NCBI GenBank assembly: GCA_937625935.1
Contig: OW569352.1
Span: forward strand, 496,001 to 560,000
Length of the DNA: 64,000 nt
Direction of reading: 5' to 3'
From: Tetramitus jugosus
Lineage: Eukaryota > Heterolobosea > Eutetramitea > Acrasida > Vahlkampfiidae
The position numbers and the translations under genes are program-made. The first letter of the stretch is position 1, and every line of letters begins with the position of its first letter. The notes below the pieces were generated by a model. That model saw only the letters and a list, made by a program, of their open reading frames with translations, had not been told where the DNA came from and did not search any database. Of this stretch, positions 55,851-64,000 are shown piece by piece.

Positions 55851-57311
55851 TTACTGTGTATTGTATTTAGACTTTCTTGCATCCATAACATTGAATTGTT
55901 CCGGAGACAGTATCTTTCCTGTCTCTCTGCATCGGAATAAAATTCTTCTTACTTCCATTGATTTGCACTTATCAGCTAACTCTTTGTCCTTTCTTTGTTC
56001 ATTTTTCATGCTCTCTGACTTCTTGGCTTCCGCGGCTTGTATTTGTTCATTCATCTCCCTGTTTCGTTCCATTCGGTTCTCAGCTCTCTTTCTTAACAAG
56101 ATCTGTCTCGCCAATTCATTCTTTTGCTCCTGTCGTTCTCGATGATTCAATTCTGTCTTTCTTTCTTGTTGATTTTCTCGTTTCTTCTGAGCTTCCTTCA
56201 TCGCTTGTTCCCACTCTGAATGCAACTGTTGATGAAAGGCTTCTCGCTCGCGGTTCGCTAGTTGTTTCTGTTGGTTGATCCAAATCTGATTTGTTTCTAG
56301 ACTCTTCCTTTCCTCTTCCATATATTTTGTTCTTTTGGCAACTGTCAATTCCCTTTTCAACTGAATCTGTCGGTCCAGTTCTTGTGCATTGATCTTGTGC
56401 ATTGCAGACCATAATTCAATCGAAGGTACAGGAGAGGTAAATAATGGTCCAATGGAAGTATTATTGGATTGTTTACTCTCCCATTCCTTTTGTTCTTTGA
56501 GTTGTTGTGTTTTCTTCTTCTGATGACTCTCCATATGACTTCTTATTATTGCTTGATTTTGCCTCTTGGTTTCTCTTTTCCTTTCCTCTTCTTGTTGGAT
56601 TTGTGAATCGATAGTCTTGAATAGGTCACGTAAGTGCTCCTTATTTTGCCTCTCTTCTCTCTTATTGTGCTCTAGCAACTCTGTTCGTCCCCTTATTTCT
56701 GCCTTCAACTTCTCTCGAACATCCTTTCTCCTCCTCGTCAATTCCTCTTGCTGCTGTTGTATTTTTTGACGATTCTTCTCATCTTGTTCTGAATAAAACT
56801 TCTTTATCTCCATCAATTCTTTTGCTTCTTCTTCTGCCTTCAGTTTTTGAGCTTTCACATTCTCTGCGTAGTTACACACTAGATCAACATCATGAATTTC
56901 ATAAACAACCTTTCCAAGGTTAGGATCCATCTTTTCAATTTCCTGGACATGATGTTGTTTGGTTGGTACATCTCCATTTTGCTTGTCGTTGTTATTGTCC
57001 TTCAGAGATTTGTTTGTCCTCTCAACACCTCTCAGATTGTTGGTATCTGACTGGACAGCTCCATTGGACCTTTCAGGCGAAGAGTTATCCTGGCAATGAT
57101 ATCTTTTTCGAATTCTACTTGTGGTAGGTAGGTTAGATATCGAATTGCGCCTCTCTTTTGTCCGTGGTACTTGGGCTCCAGTGAGTGATGATTTGAGAGC
57201 AATTTCGTGCGTATTAGTCTGATTTGATCGATTGGGAGACATAGGAGGATCAGGTATTGACACCTTGAAGTATCCCAGGAGATCAAACTCATCGGTTCGA
57301 GCTGAAACCAT
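55851..57311 (-). CDS. Long coiled-coil protein, possibly TPH-like
   Basis: A 486-residue protein. Residues 1-130 are polar and probably disordered. Residues about 150-470 are a nearly continuous charged helix rich in Gln, Glu, Lys and Arg (EELTRRRKDVREKLKAEIRG, RENQQERKTELNHRERQEQK). This resembles trichohyalin-plectin-homology proteins, many of which are ciliary or centriolar, but coiled coils mimic one another. The C-terminus has a short ordered end (MEVRRILFRCRETGKILSPE then FNVMDARKSK). Start: first true ATG in frame at 57311. Convergent with the LEA-like gene, 16 bp apart. Confidence 0.65.
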   Translation of the reverse strand: MVSARTDEFDLLGYFKVSIPDPPMSPNRSNQTNTHEIALKSSLTGAQVPRTKERRNSISNLPTTSRIRKRYHCQDNSSPERSNGAVQSDTNNLRGVERTNKSLKDNNNDKQNGDVPTKQHHVQEIEKMDPNLGKVVYEIHDVDLVCNYAENVKAQKLKAEEEAKELMEIKKFYSEQDEKNRQKIQQQQEELTRRRKDVREKLKAEIRGRTELLEHNKREERQNKEHLRDLFKTIDSQIQQEEERKRETKRQNQAIIRSHMESHQKKKTQQLKEQKEWESKQSNNTSIGPLFTSPVPSIELWSAMHKINAQELDRQIQLKRELTVAKRTKYMEEERKSLETNQIWINQQKQLANREREAFHQQLHSEWEQAMKEAQKKRENQQERKTELNHRERQEQKNELARQILLRKRAENRMERNREMNEQIQAAEAKKSESMKNEQRKDKELADKCKSMEVRRILFRCRETGKILSPEQFNVMDARKSKYNTQ

Positions 57312-57568
57312 TCTGGTACCAGTTGTTTTACAGTTTTTTCTTTTCCCAGAGAAAACGATCGCAGAACCCGCGTTAGTCCACAAGGGATCAGGCGAATACT
57401 ATAGGCATGTTGTTCCTGATACGAACTACATTGATCGAGAGGAATTGAGACCATGGTGTCTATCACCTTTCTCAGAAGTTCGTTTATTGATTAGCAACTG
57501 ATCAAGTTCATCAATCATTATTCGTGCTAGCTACGTCAGTTCTTTACTTTGAACATCCTCCTTGGTTA

Positions 57569-59407
57569 TCAGCCGGGACTAACTGCACTCCTCATTATCT
57601 TGTGCTTGTTGGAATGGGAGGAATGAGTACCAGTGTTGTCGAGCCACAATGGATCTGCTGTTCTCTTTTGTTTGTTGAACCAGATGTTGGCACTAATATG
57701 ATGCACAATAACTGTCATAAAAATGAATTGCCATATGAACAATAGGAACTTGAGAATGGATACAAGATTCAAGGAGTGCCAAATAATATCAATTGTCAAA
57801 CTTCCTGGTATGAACAATAAGCCCATGTATCGACCAGAGGACACTCGAGATAGAACAATCAAGATCAATATGATGGGAAGAACCAAAACCAAGCCATAGA
57901 CAAAATTCTCAACGAGTGTCCGCAGAATTAGCCCACACATCGAGTAATTGAATTGAACAATATTGAACTGCAAACCGAACATTGCACATACAATGTGTAT
58001 CACTGTCAGCACCAATATTACTCCAATATCTTCTTTGCTCAGAATGGGTTTGAACGAGGGTTTGACTAACTGGATCTTATCCGTGCGAATTGATGTTGAG
58101 TCATTGAAGACGCCTTCCACCTCGATTTCATCACCCGTCGTTGCAAATGAAGTATGAGCTTCTTTCCCTGTACTGATCAGCAGAGATGAATTTTTGGGCA
58201 TGAACGGTATATCGATAATCATCCTGTGGTGATAATGAATACGGTACAATACACCTTTCATCTTAAATCGCTTACCAAACATTTCTTGGATAAATTCTTC
58301 TCTTGGTAAATAGTCAGAGAAACTGGTCATTCGCTGTCCTGAGTTGTTCATCATTGTTGTCATGTGTGGATAGATTCGGAGCAGGTGATCCACTGATTTC
58401 TGACTCATGGACGTAAAATCAACATCAATCTTGTTATGACTCTTGTCCCATGGTTCTTCATCACCACTTCTCAACTGATTCACAGCACCTGAATTAGTAT
58501 AGACAATTGTTGATTTCTCATTGAGCGTGTTATGACTCGATCCAATAATCGTCTTTTTGAACAAGTGAATATTGATTCTATGACAGTCCTTTCCCAGCGA
58601 TTCTATACTGACCAACAAGCCCTGAATCCTGCACGTTTCCTCCAGATTGATCCTTGCTCTATACACTTTCGATCCTCTGCGATAAACGTGCCATAGTTTG
58701 AAATGAAGACTGACATTATCATACAGAACTGGTGGTTGATCCTCCTCACACACCCAATCGATATACCATGGATACTTCAACTCGAACAACTGTTCATTGC
58801 GAAGATGAGCACTCAAACTAGTCCCTCGAAACAACAAACGCTCCAGATCATGTTTCTGTCGAAACGAGTCGAAACATGTGCGATAATGACGATCAAACGG
58901 ATCACAACTAGTGGCCCAATAAAACAGAGACAAGTAGCTCTGTTTTTGCAACAAGCGACATACGAATTTCCAGTAAAATAATTTTCTCCGATCAGTCAAC
59001 CCGCTGATCGATATACAATCAGCTGTTGAAGATGATGTCGGGCCAAAATCTCTCTCACGCCCCAGGTTCAGAGTGTACCGATCATCAACAGCTCGGTCCA
59101 TGCAAAACTCGATGAGTGACATGTCATATCGATGAATTCCAATGACACAAACCATGAACCACTCTGGCACACCATTTTGGTTGATAATTGAGTCGCTCCG
59201 TTGTTCGCTTGTGCATGGAGAGAGCGATGTGTTGTGTTCTGATTCGTCGGATGGCACGTCAAGAGCAACCGCCGCACATTGATCCTCCAACGCTTGACTC
59301 AGAATGGGATGAATACTCGAAATCTGGTGCAGAACGGCGCTCAGATCAGCGCAATAGTGAAAAATATGGTACAGTAGTTCGTTCGGAAGAGTATGGAGAT
59401 TATTCAT
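57569..59407 (-). CDS. F-box-like protein with C-terminal membrane segments
   Basis: A 612-residue protein. Residues 1-45 resemble an F-box (LPNELLYHIFHYCADLSAVL then HQISSIHPILSQAL). The middle (about 75-460) is globular, Trp/Phe/His-rich, and of unknown family. At least three hydrophobic segments follow, near 466-488 (IGVILVLTVIHIVCAMF), 502-530 (FVYGLVLVLPIILILIVLSR) and 535-580 (including ILKFLLFIWQFIFMTVIVHH). The C-terminus is polar. F-box proteins recruit substrates to SCF ubiquitin ligases; membrane-embedded members are rare. The F-box is short and could be coincidental. Confidence 0.65.
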   Translation of the reverse strand: MNNLHTLPNELLYHIFHYCADLSAVLHQISSIHPILSQALEDQCAAVALDVPSDESEHNTSLSPCTSEQRSDSIINQNGVPEWFMVCVIGIHRYDMSLIEFCMDRAVDDRYTLNLGRERDFGPTSSSTADCISISGLTDRRKLFYWKFVCRLLQKQSYLSLFYWATSCDPFDRHYRTCFDSFRQKHDLERLLFRGTSLSAHLRNEQLFELKYPWYIDWVCEEDQPPVLYDNVSLHFKLWHVYRRGSKVYRARINLEETCRIQGLLVSIESLGKDCHRINIHLFKKTIIGSSHNTLNEKSTIVYTNSGAVNQLRSGDEEPWDKSHNKIDVDFTSMSQKSVDHLLRIYPHMTTMMNNSGQRMTSFSDYLPREEFIQEMFGKRFKMKGVLYRIHYHHRMIIDIPFMPKNSSLLISTGKEAHTSFATTGDEIEVEGVFNDSTSIRTDKIQLVKPSFKPILSKEDIGVILVLTVIHIVCAMFGLQFNIVQFNYSMCGLILRTLVENFVYGLVLVLPIILILIVLSRVSSGRYMGLLFIPGSLTIDIIWHSLNLVSILKFLLFIWQFIFMTVIVHHISANIWFNKQKRTADPLWLDNTGTHSSHSNKHKIMRSAVSPG

Positions 59408-59515
59408 TATTGTAGTCTCAATTTCGATTCATTTGATTTTCTTGGGTAGTTGTTCTGTTGGCTCGTGATGTTTGGCACCAACTGGAATGAGATAAAAATA
59501 GTTTACTATGAAATA

Positions 59516-60715
59516 TTATTCGTGTTTCTTGTCTGCAGCGACTGTAGATGTGGTCTCCTTTGCCTGCACAGCATATCTAAAGTATTGAGAGTCCTTCTCA
59601 ACATTCATAGCTTCAGTCGTATAACGCTTGACATTCTGAACAAATGCAGAAATGACACCTTCATCTGCTCTGTCTCTGACCAAATGAGGAAACTTTGCAC
59701 GGAAGTGCTTTGTGGCTTCTTCCAAGTGATAGTGAGGAACAGATGGGAACAAGTGATGAATCTGATGAGTACCAATGTTGTGCACCAAATCATGGAACCA
59801 TCCATAGTGACGATCAATCGACTGCAAATTACCAATTGTATAATTCCAGTACTGTTCACCATACCAACTGGATCCTTCATCTTGATGATGCAAAAAGGTT
59901 GTGACAACGAGCCATGAACCAAACACAAACACTGGAATCAAATAATAGACCAAAAAGCTCACCAAACTATCACTGAAATACAGTGTCAATGGAAGCCAAA
60001 TGGACAATGAGATCATACTAGTCAACACCTTATCCTTATCATTCTCAAACATTGGTTCATTGACATTGAAATGACTGACACCTCTTGGTGGATAACCCTT
60101 GACCAAATAATACCACCATCCAACACCCAACAAGAATCCTGCTTCGGACGGAGTAGGCAACAATCTCTTCTCAGCTGGTGACTCCTCTGGAAAATCACCT
60201 TCTCTGAACGGAAAGAAAATTTCATCCTTGTCCATGTGACCCGTGTGATTATGATGGTGCTTGTGTGAAAGCTTCCATGGATAGAACGGAACGAGAATAA
60301 TCGTGTGTAAAAATTCGCCCATGAACCGATTGAATTGAATATGGCGCGAAAAACTGCCGTGACCACAGTCGTGACCCAACACGAACACTGCCCAAAACAT
60401 GGTGCCCTGTAAGAACCAGTACACTGTCAACAGTGCCAAAAACACTGTTGGATGGAGCAAATGTCTTGCATAGACATCGATGCATTTCATCAACGTGTAC
60501 AGTGTGATGACAATGAGCAAATCTTTGAAGACATAGTAGACGGATGTGGAGACATTGGATTGGAAGAGATGCTTTGGGATGGATGACTTGATTTCTTGCA
60601 ATGAGGGAATGGCATCGAGCTGTTGCTTGAGCCCTTGTGCGTCATATTGACTCTTGGAGCGAATCGTCTCACTTGCTTGTGTTGTTGTTGATGCTGTTGT
60701 TGTTGTTGTGGACAT
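59516..60715 (-). CDS. Membrane fatty acid desaturase (omega-6/omega-3 type)
   Basis: A 399-residue di-iron desaturase of the ER membrane. Three histidine boxes are present: HDCGH (in VLGHDCGHGSF), HKHHH (in KLSHKHHHNHTGH) and HQIHH (in HNIGTHQIHHLFP). Hydrophobic spans alternate with them. KDEIFFPFRE and HYHLEEATKHF are typical of Delta12/omega-3 (FAD2/FAD3-like) desaturases. There is no fused cytochrome b5 and the third box starts with His, not Gln, so it is not a front-end desaturase. Positional specificity cannot be read from motifs. The N-terminus is Thr-rich. Confidence 0.9.
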   Translation of the reverse strand: MSTTTTTASTTTQASETIRSKSQYDAQGLKQQLDAIPSLQEIKSSIPKHLFQSNVSTSVYYVFKDLLIVITLYTLMKCIDVYARHLLHPTVFLALLTVYWFLQGTMFWAVFVLGHDCGHGSFSRHIQFNRFMGEFLHTIILVPFYPWKLSHKHHHNHTGHMDKDEIFFPFREGDFPEESPAEKRLLPTPSEAGFLLGVGWWYYLVKGYPPRGVSHFNVNEPMFENDKDKVLTSMISLSIWLPLTLYFSDSLVSFLVYYLIPVFVFGSWLVVTTFLHHQDEGSSWYGEQYWNYTIGNLQSIDRHYGWFHDLVHNIGTHQIHHLFPSVPHYHLEEATKHFRAKFPHLVRDRADEGVISAFVQNVKRYTTEAMNVEKDSQYFRYAVQAKETTSTVAADKKHE

Positions 60716-61278
60716 GTGAGTGTTGTGAGTTAGTTTTCAAGTGTGTGAGATGTGCAAGAATATTCTCTCGTCTGTTTATCCATCCGGGATATGAGACCAA
60801 AAAGCTAAATGTGCCGAAGCACAGAAATCTTCCACACACCTCCATGCAAGACACACGCAGAATTTCGCCTAGCCTTCCAGTCATTTTCTGTGTCAAATCT
60901 CCTGAAATTATGTAGACAATATTTCCGTAGTTTATCAAGTTCTGACACACACAGATGACTATAACTCTTCCAGTCAATACTCTTCCTCACATGTAGATAC
61001 AAGGGTTGCTTTTCGTATCGTCCTAAACAAGTTTTTCGCTCCTTTCGGCCATGTTCTGTGGAACGAACTTTGCACAACAAACATGCGACATTTGATGACT
61101 CTGACTACACAAACAGCTCATCAAAAAAAGTTTCAAACAAAAGAGCGCGAACAACATTTCTCTCTTGAAGAAAATCAACATCATCAACAATCCAACAACA
61201 ACAACAACAACCATCAAACAAAAACTGTTGATATCCAACTAAACTCACTCATCATACTACTCTTATAAAACGACGACG
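60716..61278. other. Divergent promoter interval with CAA-rich leader
   Basis: 563 bp between the desaturase and pecanex genes. A CAA/AAC run lies just upstream of the pecanex ATG (about 61190-61212). A 61-residue ORF (61083-61268) ends 11 bp before that ATG and looks like translated leader. Confidence 0.4.
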
Positions 61279-64000
61279 ATGATTAAGGGAATTTTTCGAT
61301 TTTTGAAAAAGGGTTTCCTGTCATCCATCACTGGTGGTATCTACTATGACAAGAGTCATTCCATGTTGTTGAGAACCGTTCATTTTTATCTATGGCTATT
61401 TCTCTTCATCTTCCCAGTTATTCTCACATTTGTATGTCAAAGCTTTTTCATCTCTTTTATGATTGATGATGATGATGATGATGATGATGTGAAATTGTAA
61501 AAAGTAGGACATGACTAACACAAATGTACACATGTATTCAAATAGACTGTTGGAAAACGGAATTTAGCAGTTCAAATCTGTTATCCCTTGGTCATTCTCA
61601 TTCTCTTCTCCATCATCAAACTTCCCAACTATTACTTTCACTATTTTTTCGATGTGAACGAAAGAGGTGTTGTGAAAAAGTCGTCAAACAAGAAGAGTAA
61701 CAACAACAAGAAGAATCAAAAAACTACGACTAATAACAATGAGAATACGAATACTAATAATCAAGTGAGTACGGTCGGAGTGTCATCCTCTGGTCATCAA
61801 CGATTGTTTTCTCCGTTGAGTGATACGAACACGAATCAGTCTCAACAATTGAATAATGATCAATCTGCTGCCAACACTCCAATGGATCATGAATCACCAT
61901 TGTCACCTGTTTCACCTGTAGCGAATATGAAGCAGAGTGATCAAGCAACATCACCAGATGACAATATCATTGAAGTGAGTGATGACATGTTTGGAGAACG
62001 ATTTTCCAGTATTGTTGTTGCGCAGAATCAATCACAAACCATTCCACAGTTTGATGGAGTGGATGAAGACGGAGAGAATGGTGAAAATGATGCAAATGAT
62101 ACGAGGGTCAATGAACACAAATCAACGTCATCGTCATCATCGAGTGATACTCATTCGAAGCATGATAATGACGATGAAAATGCGGCCGAGGTGCAAACGA
62201 ACTCGAACGCGAATCTAAAGGAGCAAAACGGCGATAGTGTAGTCATTGGTGGATTGGTGAGAGATTATGATTTGGTGCAGAATACACCAGTGGTTGACAC
62301 GACGCAGGAGGACTTGAATGAGGCGCAAGATAATAATATTAATAATGAAAATGACGAAAATGGTGATTACATTTTTAATGATGATGGCGATGATGAAGAT
62401 GAGGATGAGGATGACGGTGATATCGATCGCATTCGTACCTATCAACTTGAATTGGAAGATGTGGATGGATCGAGACATCCCTTCCTCTTACAACTCTCAA
62501 GGAGAGAGTTTCAGAGGGATTATCTAGCACAGTATCCTACTGCAATAGAAGTCAAAGGAATGGATGAGAATGAAGCAACACCACCAGAACCAGTCGCAAA
62601 TCATCCCGTGTTGAACGATGATGAGTCATCTGAACGAACAGCCGAAATGCCAGCAACTCCCGTTATCACTCGAAATCGAAGCGTACGAGCAATGGGAACT
62701 ATATCTGCTACGACCGGTTCAACTACAAATGAATCACTACCAAGTTTGGACAATCATTACAAAATGGTCATTTTTAACAAAGTTGTTAACGTGCCATTCG
62801 ATAGGCCACTATTGGAGTCACTGTTTGACCGGAATCATCACATTGCAGAGGCAATATGGTGCATTGTATTTGCAACATTTATTGCTTGGGTATCGTATCG
62901 GTTGATTGAACTGTACTACAACTTCTTTTCTGTTGTGTTCGTGTGGGTTGTGACTGCATCGTGTCACTTTTCATTGTTGAAGAGTCCACAGCCAGATGCG
63001 CACTCCCCTGTACACTTTACGATGTGGACTGCGTACAGTAGAGCCTTTTACCTGACGATATTCGCTGGTTTGGCATTTTTAGCAGATGCCTTGAGTCCAC
63101 TGTATGTGTCGCCTTTTGCAATTTGGGGCTACTCGTTCAACTATTTTATGGTTATGGTTACAATTCGAGATATTGTGCTCTATTTAATTATGTGCTTCCC
63201 ATTGATATTCTTCATGGGGTGGCTACCTCACTGTGGCACATTTGTCACCTATGTTCTCGAATATGCCCATGTTCATATGTATGGAGGAACAGGAACGATT
63301 AGCTTAGCTGGTGCGATACTAGTGTTCGTGTTTGATGTCGCAGCCACAGGTATTTTAATCGGTGTTGGTTATGCATCCATGAAAACAGGCCGGTTTGGAA
63401 CTGATTACGTGTCAGGAATATACGGAGCATTGGCTATCTCTCTTTCTTATTTATTAAGCCGAGCTCCAAGTAATCCTCACTATTACTATTCACCATTGTT
63501 GGATCTTATCGATTCGATTCGAAATGCTCCAGCAAGCAAAACTAGTACGAACCCAAAAGAACAAGAATCAAAGAAGAAGTCACGAGATTTTTACTACAAT
63601 GTGATGCGAGTGAACCCATTGAAGAGAACAGGTATTGATTTACTTGTTGCAGTCGCGTTATTCGCATTCTGTATCCCGTTGGAAGTGTTTGATGTTTTTA
63701 ATCGTGGTCCCAATCCGTACATTACATATGTTATATCAATTTTGATACCAATGATCGGCTTCACCGCTCATTACCTGATACCTCAGTTGTCCAAACATCA
63801 TCCATGGTTGATATTCCGCCTACCACTGATTGTGCCCAACGAACTACCTGAATGGTGGACCAAGCATAAACTACTTAAAAGATTTAAGTGGGCATGGTAT
63901 GAAGTCATATCCTATGTATTGAAGTGGATCGAAACTGGATTATACATCATTCTGGTCCTTGCGTCCATCAGTCCAGCCGCACAAATTGCTTCATCCAAGT
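61279..64000 (+). CDS. Pecanex-family membrane protein (partial, 3' end outside window)
   Basis: The 5' part of a pecanex gene. Exon 1 is 61279-61431 and exon 2 starts at 61546, staying open to the window end. The intron is 114 nt (GTATGT...AATAG) and contains a (GAT)n run. The N-terminus (GFLSSITGGIYYDKSHSMLL then VHFYLWLFLFIFP) is the pecanex signature. An Asn/Asp/Ser-rich region (about residues 80-460) follows. Then come multiple membrane spans with CHFSLLKSPQPDAHSPVHF, ATGILIGVGYASM and YLLSRAPSNP, matching the conserved pecanex block. Animal pecanex proteins are ER-resident and act in Notch signalling; here the role is unknown. The encoded part is about 869 residues. Confidence 0.88.

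Noticed and set aside
61083-61268. 61-residue ORF before pecanex
   Set aside because: It is Asn/Gln/His-rich leader sequence ending 11 bp before the pecanex ATG, with no conserved feature.
1-64000. CRISPR arrays, insertion sequences, bacterial operons or replication origins
   Set aside because: No spaced direct repeats, transposase ORFs or terminal inverted repeats were seen. Spliced genes and eukaryotic families show this is nuclear DNA, so hairpins were not called as rho-independent terminators.

Overview
The window looks like nuclear DNA of a free-living heterolobosean amoeboflagellate, most likely Naegleria or a close relative. The evidence is AT-rich, gene-dense sequence with about 40 protein genes in 64 kb on both strands. 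Introns are few and mostly short (47-417 nt) with GTAAGT/GTATGT donors. Many CAA-rich 5' leaders and Gln/Asn-rich proteins are present. Eukaryotic markers include the 20S proteasome, eS6, eL32, PDK1, pecanex, RGP1, SepSecS and a G-alpha subunit. The species is an inference; nothing was searched.

Layout. 0-4.5 kb: a LYR-motif protein, then two head-to-head major vault protein (MVP) homologues of about 60% normal length. 4.6-12.7 kb: a Gln-rich protein, a possible small membrane protein, a secreted kelch protein, proteasome alpha-6, a probable INO80B/Ies2-like nuclear protein, a protein with a PIP-like tail motif, and a tail-anchored protein resembling bacterial phosphothreonine lyases. 12.7-17 kb: a CENP-V/GFA-like protein, a membrane-anchored tandem-CH protein, tRNA-Ile(AAT), and PDK1. 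17-24 kb: a coiled-coil protein, a second Gln-rich protein, COQ3, RGP1 and RPS6. 24-34 kb: a TTLL-type tubulin-modifying ligase, an orphan 522-aa protein, an orthocaspase-like peptidase, a basic Ser-rich protein, a WD40 protein, RPL32 and SepSecS. 34-44 kb: organellar-type isoleucyl-tRNA synthetase, a TPR protein, an OAS-like protein with altered catalytic positions, and an unusual fusion of FG repeats, a phosphopantetheine carrier domain, BTB/BACK and vWA. 44-52 kb: a type I membrane protein, a G-alpha with an atypical switch I, organellar malate dehydrogenase and a divergent TCP-1 family chaperonin. 52-64 kb: small or doubtful genes, an LEA-like repeat protein, a coiled-coil protein, an F-box-like protein with membrane segments, a front-end-less fatty acid desaturase, and the 5' part of a pecanex gene that runs off the window.

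There are no operons. Several close divergent pairs (MVP/MVP, COQ3/RGP1, TTLL/orphan, SepSecS/IleRS) have 120-300 bp between start codons, so shared promoters are likely. The most unusual content is the short-vault pair, the phosphothreonine-lyase-like protein, the FG-carrier-BTB-vWA fusion, the OAS-like putative pseudoenzyme and the G-alpha with Cys at the usual arginine-finger position. Exon joins were worked out by hand from reading frame, splice consensus and family similarity.
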